From Paraburkholderia acidicola (lineage in GTDB: Bacteria; Pseudomonadota; Gammaproteobacteria; Burkholderiales; Burkholderiaceae): 64,000 nt of DNA. A program made the translations under genes and the position numbers. The notes beneath the pieces are model-generated. The model was not told where the DNA came from. It saw only the letters and a list, made by a program, of their open reading frames with translations, and made no database searches. The stretch spans positions 1,860,001 to 1,924,000 of the forward strand of contig NZ_MTZV01000006.1 in the NCBI RefSeq assembly GCF_002362315.1. The letters are read 5' to 3'. Below, piece after piece: positions 25,066 to 33,169 of this stretch. The first letter of the stretch is position 1. Every line of letters begins with the position of its first letter.

Positions 25066-26034
25066 ATGACTCAGCCTGCCCTCTCGCCCGACGTATCGCC
25101 CGCCTTCGCCGCCGAAGTCCGCGCGGGCCTGACCCACGCCCCGCAGAAGGAATTGCCGTCGAAATACCTGTATGACGAAGTCGGCTCCGCGCTGTTCGAA
25201 GTCATCACCGCGCTGCCCGAATACGGTGTGACACGCTCCGAGGAACGTCTGATGGCACAGCACGCCGCGGACATCGTCGCGCACCTGCCGCACGACGTCA
25301 CTGTCGCCGAACTCGGCAGCGGCAGTGGCCGCAAAACGCGCCGCATTCTGGAAGCACTCTGTAAAAAACGCCCTACTTCTTACTGCCCGATTGAAATTTC
25401 GCGCACCGCGCTGCAGTTGTGCCGGCGAGAGCTCGGCGATATCGAACGGATCTCGATAGTCGGTTACGAGCGCGACTATCTTGCGGGGCTCGCGGAAGTG
25501 AGCCGTCAGCGTGCGTCCGGCGAGCGGCTCCTCGTGCTGTTTCTCGGCAGCACGATCGGCAATTTCGCGCGGCTCGCGGCCACGCGCTTCCTGCGCGAGA
25601 TCCGCGCCATGCTTGCCCCCGGCGATGCCCTGCTGCTCGGCACCGACCTCGACAAGCCGGTGCCCGTGCTGCTCGCCGCCTACGACGATCCGATCGGCGT
25701 CACGGCTGCGTTCAACCTGAACCTGCTCGCGCGGATCAATCGCGAGCTGGGCGGCGATTTTCCGCTCGATGCGTTCGAACATGTCGCACGCTTTAATCGC
25801 GACGCGCGCAGCATCGAGATGCATCTGCGCGCCACGCGTCACGTGACGGCTCAGGTGCGCGCCGCGCAGTTGACGGTCACGCTCGAAGCCGGCGAAACGA
25901 TCTGGACCGAAAGCAGCCACAAGTACCGCGTGGAGGAAGTCGACGCGATGGCGCACGACGCGGGCTTTGCGTGCGAGCATCAGTGGCTCGAACGGGACTG
26001 GGGGTTTGCGGAGAGCCTGCTCGTCGCGCGTTGA
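25066..26034 (+). CDS. egtD: EgtD-like L-histidine N-alpha-methyltransferase
   Basis: A 322-residue SAM-dependent methyltransferase of the EgtD family (DUF2260-type): LPSKYLYDEVGSALFEVITA at the N terminus, AELGSGSGRKTRRILEAL as the SAM loop, LFLGSTIGNF in the middle, and TESSHKYRVEEVDAMAHDAG at the C terminus. EgtD makes hercynine by trimethylating histidine, the first step of ergothioneine synthesis. GGAG precedes ATG 25066. No EgtB sulfoxide synthase gene is adjacent on either side, which is unusual, because egtB and egtD are normally neighbours. It could be a hercynine-only route, or egtB may be elsewhere. Confidence 0.85.
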   Translation: MTQPALSPDVSPAFAAEVRAGLTHAPQKELPSKYLYDEVGSALFEVITALPEYGVTRSEERLMAQHAADIVAHLPHDVTVAELGSGSGRKTRRILEALCKKRPTSYCPIEISRTALQLCRRELGDIERISIVGYERDYLAGLAEVSRQRASGERLLVLFLGSTIGNFARLAATRFLREIRAMLAPGDALLLGTDLDKPVPVLLAAYDDPIGVTAAFNLNLLARINRELGGDFPLDAFEHVARFNRDARSIEMHLRATRHVTAQVRAAQLTVTLEAGETIWTESSHKYRVEEVDAMAHDAGFACEHQWLERDWGFAESLLVAR

Positions 26035-26081
26035 GCTGATAGCGCCAGAAGGTGTTCCAGATCGCGGCGCGTGCGCCGCGA

Positions 26082-26378
26082 TCAATGCTGCTCGAAACGT
26101 TCGAAGCGTTTTTCGGTGGCGCGCTCTTCGCCGGTCACCTCGCTCACGCGTGCGGCCGGCGGCCCGTGGCGCAGCCACGATAGCATCCGGTCCACCTGAT
26201 TGGCTGTGCCCTGCAGCATCGCTTCGACCGAACCATCTTCGAGGTTCGCGACCCATCCCCGAATACCGAGCGCGTGCGCCTGGCGCACCGTCGCATGGCG
26301 AAAACCTACGCCCTGCACGACACCGCGCACGCGTACGTAATACGTTTCGATCCGTGCATCCAGATCGGGACCCGTCAT
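26082..26378 (-). CDS. acyP: Acylphosphatase
   Basis: A 98-residue enzyme hydrolysing acyl phosphates. The phosphate-binding loop is visible as RVRGVVQGVGFRHATVR, with the catalytic Arg, and the catalytic Asn is in GWVANLEDGSVEA. The length is normal. ATG 26378 is chosen since GAGGAG is eight bases upstream; an earlier ATG (26396) is possible. It is divergent from hpnA and convergent with egtD, with no operon. Confidence 0.9.
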   Translation of the reverse strand: MTGPDLDARIETYYVRVRGVVQGVGFRHATVRQAHALGIRGWVANLEDGSVEAMLQGTANQVDRMLSWLRHGPPAARVSEVTGEERATEKRFERFEQH

Positions 26379-26558
26379 GGCTTCAGCTCCTCGCAAAAAC
26401 TTTCAAGCCGGCATTCTAGTCGTCTCGCGGCGCTTGCGTGTTGGGCGCGTTGCGCGTGGTGCGATCGCGCACACGCCATGCCGCGCAACGCAACGCGCGA
26501 CACGCGAGCGCCGTGCCACGTACAATCCGACGACTTATTTGCCATCACCGGAACCAGA

Positions 26559-27569
26559 ATGACCGATCAGACCCGCGATCTCGTGCTCATCACCGGCGCC
26601 TCGGGCTTCGTCGGCTCGGCGGTCGCACGTATCGCGCAGGAGAAAGGCTTTGCCGTGCGCGTACTGGTACGCGCCACCAGCCCGCGACGCAACGTCGAGG
26701 CGCTCGACGCGGAAGTCGTCGTAGGCGACATGCGCGACGAAGCGTCGATGCGCACCGCGCTGCGCGGCGTGCGCTATCTGCTGCACGTCGCCGCCGACTA
26801 CCGGCTGTGGGCGCCCGATCCGCTCGAGATCGAGCGCGCGAATCTCGAAGGCGCCGAAGCGACGATGCGCGCGGCGCTGAAGGAAGGCGTCGAGCGCATC
26901 GTGTACACGAGCAGCGTCGCGACGCTGAAGGTCACGAGTTCGGGCGCTTCCGCCGACGAAACATCGCCGCTCACGCCCGAACGTGCGATCGGCGTCTACA
27001 AGCGCAGCAAGGTACTCGCCGAGCGCGCGGTGGAACGGATGATCGCGCAGGACGGTCTGCCGGCGGTGATCGTCAACCCGTCGACGCCAATCGGCCCACG
27101 CGACGTCAAACCCACGCCGACCGGCCGCATCATCGTCGAAGCAGCGCTCGGCAAGCTGCCTGCGTTCGTTGATACCGGCCTGAATCTCGTGCACGTCGAC
27201 GACGTCGCGGCCGGCCACTTCCTCGCACTCGAACACGGCAAGATCGGCGAGCGTTACATCCTCGGTGGTGAAAATCTGCCGCTGCAGACAATGCTCGCGG
27301 ATATCGCGGCGCTCACCGGCCGCAAACCGCCGACCATCAGCCTGCCGCGCTGGCCGCTCTATCCGCTCGCGCTCGGCGCCGAGATGGTCGCGAAGTTCAC
27401 GAAGCGCGAGCCGTTCGTGACCGTCGACGGCTTGCGGATGTCGAAGAACAAGATGTATTTCTCGTCGGCGAAAGCGGAACGCGAACTCGGTTACCGCGCG
27501 CGGCCGTACCGCGAAGGGTTGAGCGATGCGATCGACTGGTTCAGGCAGGCGGGGTATCTGGACCGCTAG
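26559..27569 (+). CDS. hpnA: Hopanoid-associated sugar epimerase HpnA
   Basis: A 336-residue short-chain (extended SDR) NAD-dependent epimerase: the Rossmann motif is ITGASGFVGSAVARIAQE, the catalytic triad Ser/Tyr-x3-Lys appears as YTSSVATL and GVYKRSKVLAE, and WRHL-type substrate loops follow. HpnA is the conserved hopanoid-cluster member believed to act on the side-chain sugar. It opens the hopanoid region at its left end, on the plus strand, and is separated from the other hpn genes by a hypothetical gene and a divergent unit. ATG 26559 has a weak ribosome site (GGAACCAGA). Confidence 0.88.
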   Translation: MTDQTRDLVLITGASGFVGSAVARIAQEKGFAVRVLVRATSPRRNVEALDAEVVVGDMRDEASMRTALRGVRYLLHVAADYRLWAPDPLEIERANLEGAEATMRAALKEGVERIVYTSSVATLKVTSSGASADETSPLTPERAIGVYKRSKVLAERAVERMIAQDGLPAVIVNPSTPIGPRDVKPTPTGRIIVEAALGKLPAFVDTGLNLVHVDDVAAGHFLALEHGKIGERYILGGENLPLQTMLADIAALTGRKPPTISLPRWPLYPLALGAEMVAKFTKREPFVTVDGLRMSKNKMYFSSAKAERELGYRARPYREGLSDAIDWFRQAGYLDR

Positions 27570-27662
27570 GCAAGCATGCCGGGCCGCACGCGTGAGCATT
27601 TTGTTACAGCGTCGGCTGACCCGCAGCGAGTAAAATCGCGGGTCCTATGAGAGAACCATCGC

Positions 27663-28163
27663 ATGAATCTTGACGAACAGATCGGCGCGCTCGAAGCGGG
27701 CGTCGATCAGATCAACCAGCTTATTGAAGCCGCCGTTACACCGCAGGCCGATGCATCGCCCGCAAGTGCCACGCAACCTGCCAACGCAAAAACCGCAGCA
27801 GAAGCGCAGCCGCCCGCAGTCACGCCCGATGCCGCCGACCAGCCCACGCTGCAGATCAACCGCCCGAATCGCGACGAAATCACGATGACGATCGGCGACC
27901 AGACCGTGTCGCTGCATCCCACGCAGGTCGGCCAGCTGATCGAAGAACTCGCGAACGCGCGTGCCTCGATGCAACCCGAACCGCCGGCGAACCTGCCGCC
28001 CGGCTGGCGCTTCGTTTCGACGAAAAACCCGGTGATGGCCGTGCAGAAGCAATCGAACGGCGACCGTCTGCTGGTGATGCGCCATACCGGTCACGGCTGG
28101 GTGCCGTTCACGTTTTCGCCGGATATGGTGATTCAGCTGTATATGCTGCTCACGCAGCGCTGA
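27663..28163 (+). CDS. Hypothetical protein (166 residues)
   Basis: A 166-residue soluble protein. The N-terminal helix MNLDEQIGALEAGVDQIN is followed by a low-complexity Ala/Pro/Thr linker (about residues 25-58). A compact C-terminal domain includes RDEITMTIGDQTVSLHPTQ and PPGWRFVSTKNPVMAV. I do not recognise a named family, but the domain arrangement looks like a real gene with strong purine-rich upstream sequence (AGAGAACC). It stands between hpnA and the convergent lytic transglycosylase, and there is no evidence for a hopanoid role. Confidence 0.65.
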   Translation: MNLDEQIGALEAGVDQINQLIEAAVTPQADASPASATQPANAKTAAEAQPPAVTPDAADQPTLQINRPNRDEITMTIGDQTVSLHPTQVGQLIEELANARASMQPEPPANLPPGWRFVSTKNPVMAVQKQSNGDRLLVMRHTGHGWVPFTFSPDMVIQLYMLLTQR

Positions 28164-28202
28164 GGTGTGTCACTCAGCGTGAAGCTGAAGCGCTCACGCG
28201 AT

Positions 28203-29009
28203 TCACGGTGCAACCGGTAACGGCGGCGGAAACAGCCCACCGCCCAATCCGCTCACCGTAGCAGGCGCGACCGGCAAACCACTGCCCGACGCCCCGGAAA
28301 CCGCGGCAACATTCCCCAGCCAGACGACCGGGCCGATGCAGAAGGTAGTCCAGCGGGTATCGCATGCACCGCCCTGGTCGGATCGGAATGCAGTACGGAA
28401 CGTGGCGGGCAACATCGCGTGGCCAGCATCGTCGTCACCGACCACGCCCGCAAACGCCTTCGTGCGCTCACTCACCATCTGCGCATACGCCTTCGATCCG
28501 CCATACGACTTGAGCGCCGCATTCAGATCGCCGCCCGCCGAGCGACGGTATCCATAGAGAATCGCGGAACCGACCTCGATGTTGGTATCGGGCTGCGTCA
28601 GATCCTTCACGTGTCTCAACAGATCGCGATGCGCGCCCGGCACGACCTGCATCAGCCCGGTCGCGCCATTCGTGCCTTTGGCCTTTTCCTTGAAGCGCGA
28701 TTCGATCGAGATGATGGCGAGCAGCAACGCCGGCGGTAACGCGTACTTTTCCGAAGATGCATTGACGGCCTTCGCGATCTGCTCCGCCTTGTCTCTCGCC
28801 ACGCCGAACTTGCGTGTCAGATAGTCGGTCATGCGCTGGCGCAGGTGCTCGCTATTGTCTTGCGCAGCGCTGTGTCCACTCGCGCTATCACTGGCCGGCT
28901 GAGCAGCGGACGGAGCATCGGGCTGACTGCCCTGCTGCGCGCTCTCGCCAGCCAGACCGCCCTGGATCAATCCGAGCGTGAGGGCGAGGGCGCAGAGCAG
29001 GCGGTTCAT
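28203..29009 (-). CDS. Lytic transglycosylase (SLT domain)
   Basis: A 268-residue exported peptidoglycan-cleaving enzyme. A signal peptide covers residues 1-20. A Ser/Ala/Gln-rich linker follows, then the SLT domain: LLAIISIESRFKEKAKG holds the catalytic Glu, and GATGLMQVVPGAH and NIEVGSAILYGYRR are the family's other two motifs. A 60-residue Gly/Pro-rich tail (GLGGGLFPPPLPVAP) ends the protein. ATG 29009 starts 14 bp after the HpnB stop, so it is the third gene of the hpnC-hpnB-LT operon. The longer open frame across hpnB is a shadow. Its presence in a hopanoid operon is notable. Confidence 0.87.
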   Translation of the reverse strand: MNRLLCALALTLGLIQGGLAGESAQQGSQPDAPSAAQPASDSASGHSAAQDNSEHLRQRMTDYLTRKFGVARDKAEQIAKAVNASSEKYALPPALLLAIISIESRFKEKAKGTNGATGLMQVVPGAHRDLLRHVKDLTQPDTNIEVGSAILYGYRRSAGGDLNAALKSYGGSKAYAQMVSERTKAFAGVVGDDDAGHAMLPATFRTAFRSDQGGACDTRWTTFCIGPVVWLGNVAAVSGASGSGLPVAPATVSGLGGGLFPPPLPVAP

Positions 29010-29023
29010 TTTCGTGGGACCGG

Positions 29024-30196
29024 TTACCGTTCCTGGACCGGCGCCTGCACGCGCGCCTTCCACTGGCCACCCTTGCCGCGCCAGTAACGTACCGCCGACG
29101 CGAACGTCGCGCCGACATAGAACAACGCGATAAGCGGCAGGAACGGCGCCCACAGCGGCGAGCGGCCGTAATAGCGCAGCATCGGCGCGTAGGCACAGCA
29201 CATCGCCGCCCACGCGAGCCAGGCGGGCAACCCGGTCGGACCGAGTGCAAGCGCCGCCAGCGGCGGCAGCAGATAGATGATGGCCATGCCCGCCAGCGTA
29301 CCCCCAAGCAGCCACGGCGAATAGCGCAGCTGGGTAAACGCGGTGCGCGCGATCATGTTCCAGATATCGCGCCAGCTGTCGTACGGACGCAGCGAGACGC
29401 TGCGCGCGGCCACATCGAGGCGGATCGGATGACGGCCGGTGCCGCGATGCTTGATACGCGCCGCGAGGCTGCAATCGTCGATCAGCTCGGCGCGGATCGA
29501 TTCGATCCCGCCCGCTTCCTCGAGCGCCGTGCGCCGCACCAGCATGCAGCCGCCCGCGGCCGCAGCCGTCCGGTTGCGCGGGTTGTTGACCCACGCGAAC
29601 GGATACAGCTTCGCGAAGAAAAACACGAACGCCGGTATCAGCGCCTTTTCCCAGAACGAATCGCAACGCAACCGGACCATCAGCGAGACGAGATCGCGCT
29701 GTTCGGCGTCGGCGCGCTCGACCAGTTGTGCGACGGCATCGGTGGGATGGCCGATATCGGCATCGGTGAGCAGCAGGAAATCGGCGGGAACGCCGAGCGT
29801 GCGGACCGCCTCGATGCCCTGCGACTGCGCCCACACCTTGCCGGACCAGCCAGCGGGCAGCGGCTTCGCGGCGATCACGGTCAGGCGGTCGGGACATTGC
29901 AGCTGCAGCGCTGCGGCGCGGGCGGCATCGGCTGTGCCGTCGGTGCTGTGGTCGTCGACGACGATCACGTGGAACGCACCCGCATATTCCTGCGTGAGCA
30001 GCGACGACACCGCCTGGGCGATCACGTCGGCCTCATTGCGCGCCGGGACGACGGCGGCGACTGCCGGCCACGCCTCGCGCGGTTGCACGGTAAGCGGCGG
30101 CGCCGGCCGTGTGCGCCAGAAACCGCCGCGCGCGAACAGCAACACACACCAGATCAACAGCGAGACGCACGACAGCGCAAACAGAATCACCATCAT
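29024..30196 (-). CDS. hpnB: Hopanoid-associated glycosyltransferase HpnB
   Basis: A 390-residue family-2 glycosyltransferase with an N-terminal transmembrane anchor (residues 1-22) and further hydrophobic segments near the C terminus. WPAVAAVVPARNEADVIAQA opens the GT2 fold, VVDDHSTDGTAD and FLLLTDADIGHPTDAV carry the metal-binding DxD, and a QxxRW-like region follows in the SLRPYDSWRDIW segment. It is believed to modify the hopanoid side chain. The ATG overlaps the hpnC stop (ATGA), and 14 bp separate it from the lytic transglycosylase, forming a minus-strand operon. Confidence 0.88.
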   Translation of the reverse strand: MMVILFALSCVSLLIWCVLLFARGGFWRTRPAPPLTVQPREAWPAVAAVVPARNEADVIAQAVSSLLTQEYAGAFHVIVVDDHSTDGTADAARAAALQLQCPDRLTVIAAKPLPAGWSGKVWAQSQGIEAVRTLGVPADFLLLTDADIGHPTDAVAQLVERADAEQRDLVSLMVRLRCDSFWEKALIPAFVFFFAKLYPFAWVNNPRNRTAAAAGGCMLVRRTALEEAGGIESIRAELIDDCSLAARIKHRGTGRHPIRLDVAARSVSLRPYDSWRDIWNMIARTAFTQLRYSPWLLGGTLAGMAIIYLLPPLAALALGPTGLPAWLAWAAMCCAYAPMLRYYGRSPLWAPFLPLIALFYVGATFASAVRYWRGKGGQWKARVQAPVQER

Positions 30197-31059
30197 GCGC
30201 TGCCCTCGATTGACGGTGCGCGCACGCCGACGCGCCGCGACAACCACATGGCCAGCGAACGCACGCCGACGACACACCAGTCGAACCCACCGAGCGCCGG
30301 ACGATGGCGGAACACATCGTAATTCGTCTTCTCGATCTGTTCGAGGATGCGCAAAGCGCCATGCACGATGCCGCACAGTTCGAGGCCGAAGCGGCCCGGT
30401 ATGCGTAACGCGAGCGGCGCGCCGCGTACGATCATTGCGCGGGCGTAGGCGACTTCGTGCGCCATCAGCGCGCGCCACGCGTCATCGGTCACGCCCTGGG
30501 CGATGTGCGCTTCAGTGACGCCGAAGCGCCCGAGGTCGGTTTGCGGCATGTATATACGGCCCTTTTGCCAGTCGATGGCGACGTCCTGCCAGAAGTTGAT
30601 CAGTTGCAGCGCCGTGCAGATCAAATCCGCATCGGCGAGATTGTCCGGGGTCGCCGCATCGAACAGATGCAGCATCAGATGCCCAACCGGATTCGCCGAA
30701 CGCCGGCAGTAGTCGAGCAGTTGAGGCCAGTCGGCATAACGGCTGGCGTCGATATCCTGGTCGAACGCGGAAACCAGATCGTAGAACGGCTGCATCGGTA
30801 GTGTGTATTGCGCGACCACCTCGGCCAGCCGGGCGAACAGCTGCGGGTGAACCGGCGCGGGGCGGCCATCGGCCACGGCATCGAGCCCGGCGCGGAAGTC
30901 GGCGAGGCGCGTATGGCGCTCAACCGGACTCCAGTCGCCTTCGTCGGCGATGTCGTCCGCGGTGCGCACCACGTTGTAGATCACGTCGATCGGAGCGCGT
31001 AGCGCCTTCGGCAGCAAGATGCTTGCGACCGGAAGGTTTTCGTAGTGATCGACTTCCAT
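30193..31059 (-). CDS. hpnC: Squalene biosynthesis protein HpnC
   Basis: A 288-residue trans-isoprenyl diphosphate synthase-like enzyme of squalene formation. It starts MEVDHYENLPVASILLPKAL, typical of HpnC. The first Asp-rich motif is TADDIADEGDW, the second DVAIDWQKGRIYMP. HpnC converts presqualene diphosphate (made by HpnD) to hydroxysqualene in the HpnCDE route. It is the first gene of the hpnC-hpnB-LT operon. The intergenic 291 bp to the divergent ispH copy hold the promoters of both. Confidence 0.9.
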   Translation of the reverse strand: MEVDHYENLPVASILLPKALRAPIDVIYNVVRTADDIADEGDWSPVERHTRLADFRAGLDAVADGRPAPVHPQLFARLAEVVAQYTLPMQPFYDLVSAFDQDIDASRYADWPQLLDYCRRSANPVGHLMLHLFDAATPDNLADADLICTALQLINFWQDVAIDWQKGRIYMPQTDLGRFGVTEAHIAQGVTDDAWRALMAHEVAYARAMIVRGAPLALRIPGRFGLELCGIVHGALRILEQIEKTNYDVFRHRPALGGFDWCVVGVRSLAMWLSRRVGVRAPSIEGSA

Positions 31060-31350
31060 CCAGCGAGCCTCAAATCAATCCATACGGTAATGCAGTTGTA
31101 AGAAAAACTGCAGGATCGTCTAGTTTAAGGGTTCCGCTGCGGCGATGCATGTGCCGAAATAGTCCGTTACCGCCTGTGTGGACACCTGTTCCACGGAAGC
31201 AAACGGGCCCCGATAGCGTTAGAATGCGCGTTTAGTTTTGCGTACCGGCCTTTGTGTCGGTATCAGGACGCCAATATTAATGATGATTGCGGCGATAAAG
31301 CCGGCTTGCCGACTTCTTCGAAACCCGCGTCAGTCGGAGTTCGCCAGCCT

Positions 31351-32301
31351 ATGCGAGTCATCCTTGCCCAACCCCGCGGCTTTTGTGCGGGCGTGGTCCG
31401 CGCCATCGAAATCGTCGATCGCGCATTACTGCAACACGGTGCGCCGGTTTATGTGCGCCACGAAATTGTCCATAACCGGCACGTTGTCGACAACCTGCGC
31501 CAGAAAGGCGCGCGCTTCGTCGAAGAACTCGATGAGGTGCCCGAAGGCGCGGTCGCGATCTTCAGCGCGCACGGTGTTGCACAAACCGTCGAGCGCGCAG
31601 CCGAACAGCGCCGTCTCGATGTACTCGACGCAACCTGCCCGCTCGTCACCAAGGTCCACGTGCAGGGGCGGCAATATGTGTCGGCGGGACGTACGCTGAT
31701 CCTGATCGGCCATGCGGGCCACCCGGAAGTGGAAGGCACGATCGGACAGATTCCCGGCACGGTCATCCTCGTGCAAAGCGAAGCTGAAGTCGCGACGCTC
31801 GAGCTGCCGCTCGACACGCCGCTCGCCTACGTGACGCAGACCACGCTGTCCGTCGACGACACACGCGGCATCATCGATGCGCTGCTGGCCCGTTTTAGCG
31901 ACATCGTCGGTCCGGATACGCGCGACATCTGCTATGCAACGCAGAACCGCCAGGCCGCGGTGCGCGAACTGAGCACCCAGGTCGATGTGCTGCTGGTGGT
32001 CGGCGCGACGAATAGTTCGAATTCGAACCGGCTGCGCGAGATTGGCAGTGAAACCGGCGTACCGAGTTATCTGGTTGCGGACGGTTCGGAAGTGAAGCCC
32101 GAATGGTTCGCGAATGCGCAGACTGTCGGCATCACGGCGGGCGCGTCGGCGCCGGAAGAAATGGTCAAGCACGTCATCGACGCGCTGCGTGCACTCGGTC
32201 CCGTCGATGTCACGACGATGGCCGGCCGCGAAGAGAAGGTCGAGTTCAAACTGCCGACGAAGCTCACGCAACCGGTGGTCACGGGCGAAACGCAGTCGTA
32301 A
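31351..32301 (+). CDS. ispH: 4-hydroxy-3-methylbut-2-enyl diphosphate reductase, hopanoid-cluster copy
   Basis: A 316-residue [4Fe-4S] enzyme, last step of the MEP pathway, forming IPP and DMAPP. The three cluster cysteines are in QPRGFCAGV (Cys12), LDATCPLV (near residue 96) and RDICYATQNRQ (near residue 197), all in consensus context. Its place in the middle of the hopanoid region, divergent from hpnC, suggests it raises isoprenoid supply for squalene; a housekeeping copy is probably elsewhere. ATG 31351 gives the family start MRVILAQPRGF, with CGGAG 12 bases upstream; a longer in-frame start at 31252 adds an unrelated 33 residues. Confidence 0.9.
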   Translation: MRVILAQPRGFCAGVVRAIEIVDRALLQHGAPVYVRHEIVHNRHVVDNLRQKGARFVEELDEVPEGAVAIFSAHGVAQTVERAAEQRRLDVLDATCPLVTKVHVQGRQYVSAGRTLILIGHAGHPEVEGTIGQIPGTVILVQSEAEVATLELPLDTPLAYVTQTTLSVDDTRGIIDALLARFSDIVGPDTRDICYATQNRQAAVRELSTQVDVLLVVGATNSSNSNRLREIGSETGVPSYLVADGSEVKPEWFANAQTVGITAGASAPEEMVKHVIDALRALGPVDVTTMAGREEKVEFKLPTKLTQPVVTGETQS

Positions 32302-32330
32302 CCGGCAGTCAGGTCAGGTTGTCCACGATT

Positions 32331-32366
32331 GAAAGAGCGCGACGGCATCGACCGTCGCGCTCTTTT
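32331..32366. terminator. Bidirectional intrinsic terminator between ispH and the MlaC-like gene
   Basis: GAAAGAGCGCGACGG and CCGTCGCGCTCTTTTC form a 14-bp stem with a six-base loop. T-runs exist on both strands (AAAG before, CTTTTCG after), so it can serve both convergent genes. Confidence 0.8.
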
Positions 32367-32388
32367 CGTTTCTTGCCACCTGAAAATT

Positions 32389-32994
32389 TCAGCCTGCGTT
32401 ACGCGCGTTGTGGTTCGTGAGGAACTTGATCAGACCGTCGATCCCGCCTTTCGCGAGCTGGTCTGCAAATTGCGTCTGATACACCTGAATGAGCCATGCG
32501 CCCATCATGTTGATGTCGTAGACCTTCCAGCCGGACGCTGTCTTTTCCATCCGGTAGTCGATCGCATCGTCGCCGCCCTTGCTGATCACATGCGATTGCA
32601 CGACGGTGTCTTGCGCCGATGCCGGCACGTTGACGGGCAGAAAGCGGAACGTCACGTCCTGATCGCGCAGTTGGGCAAGCGAAGTCGCATAAGTGCGCAC
32701 CAGCAGCAACTGGAACTGCTCGTACAACTGCTTCTGCTGGTCGGGCGTCGCCGTGGTCCATGCCTTGCCGACCGCGATGCGCGTGGTGCGCTGGAAGTCG
32801 GTGGCGGGCACGAAGCGCGTTTCAACCAGTTGGGTAATTTTCGCCATGTCGCCGCCGCGCGCCTGCGGGTCGGCCTTCATCGCGTTGACCGTCCCTTCGA
32901 CGGCGTTCTTGACGACAGCATCGGGCGCACTTTGCGCGAAGGCCGCGGTCGACACCACGGCAGCAGCCAGAAAAGCAGAGAAATAACGTTTCAT
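32389..32994 (-). CDS. MlaC/Ttg2D-family periplasmic lipid carrier (HpnM-like)
   Basis: A 201-residue exported protein with a clear signal peptide (MKRYFSAFLAAAVVSTAAFA). The mature part carries the MlaC fold: DMAKITQLVETRFVPATDFQR, then QLYEQFQLLLVRTYATSLA, and DYRMEKTASGWKVYDINMMG. MlaC proteins shuttle lipids across the periplasm. In hopanoid loci this member is called HpnM. It faces HpnN and the MlaA-like gene divergently, so one intergenic region of about 175 bp may control the full set. It likely works with them to move lipids or hopanoids to the outer membrane. Confidence 0.87.
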   Translation of the reverse strand: MKRYFSAFLAAAVVSTAAFAQSAPDAVVKNAVEGTVNAMKADPQARGGDMAKITQLVETRFVPATDFQRTTRIAVGKAWTTATPDQQKQLYEQFQLLLVRTYATSLAQLRDQDVTFRFLPVNVPASAQDTVVQSHVISKGGDDAIDYRMEKTASGWKVYDINMMGAWLIQVYQTQFADQLAKGGIDGLIKFLTNHNARNAG

Positions 32995-33169
32995 ACGCTC
33001 GCCAGAACAGGAAAAAAGAGCGCCGGGTAACCCATGGGCACCGGCGCGAACCAGTATACCGGCTTTGCCTCGCCCGGCCTTGCAGCCCTAAGCGAGGGGC
33101 AAGCCGCCGCATCGGTATACTTGTGACCTTCCTGTGAACCCAGCATTCCGTGACAGGCCCTTTCGCCTC

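Noticed and set aside
28203..29897. A single 564-codon frame covering the lytic transglycosylase and half of hpnB
   Set aside because: The upstream part is the antisense-like shadow of the hpnB coding frame; the true LT start is the ATG at 29009 after the hpnB stop.
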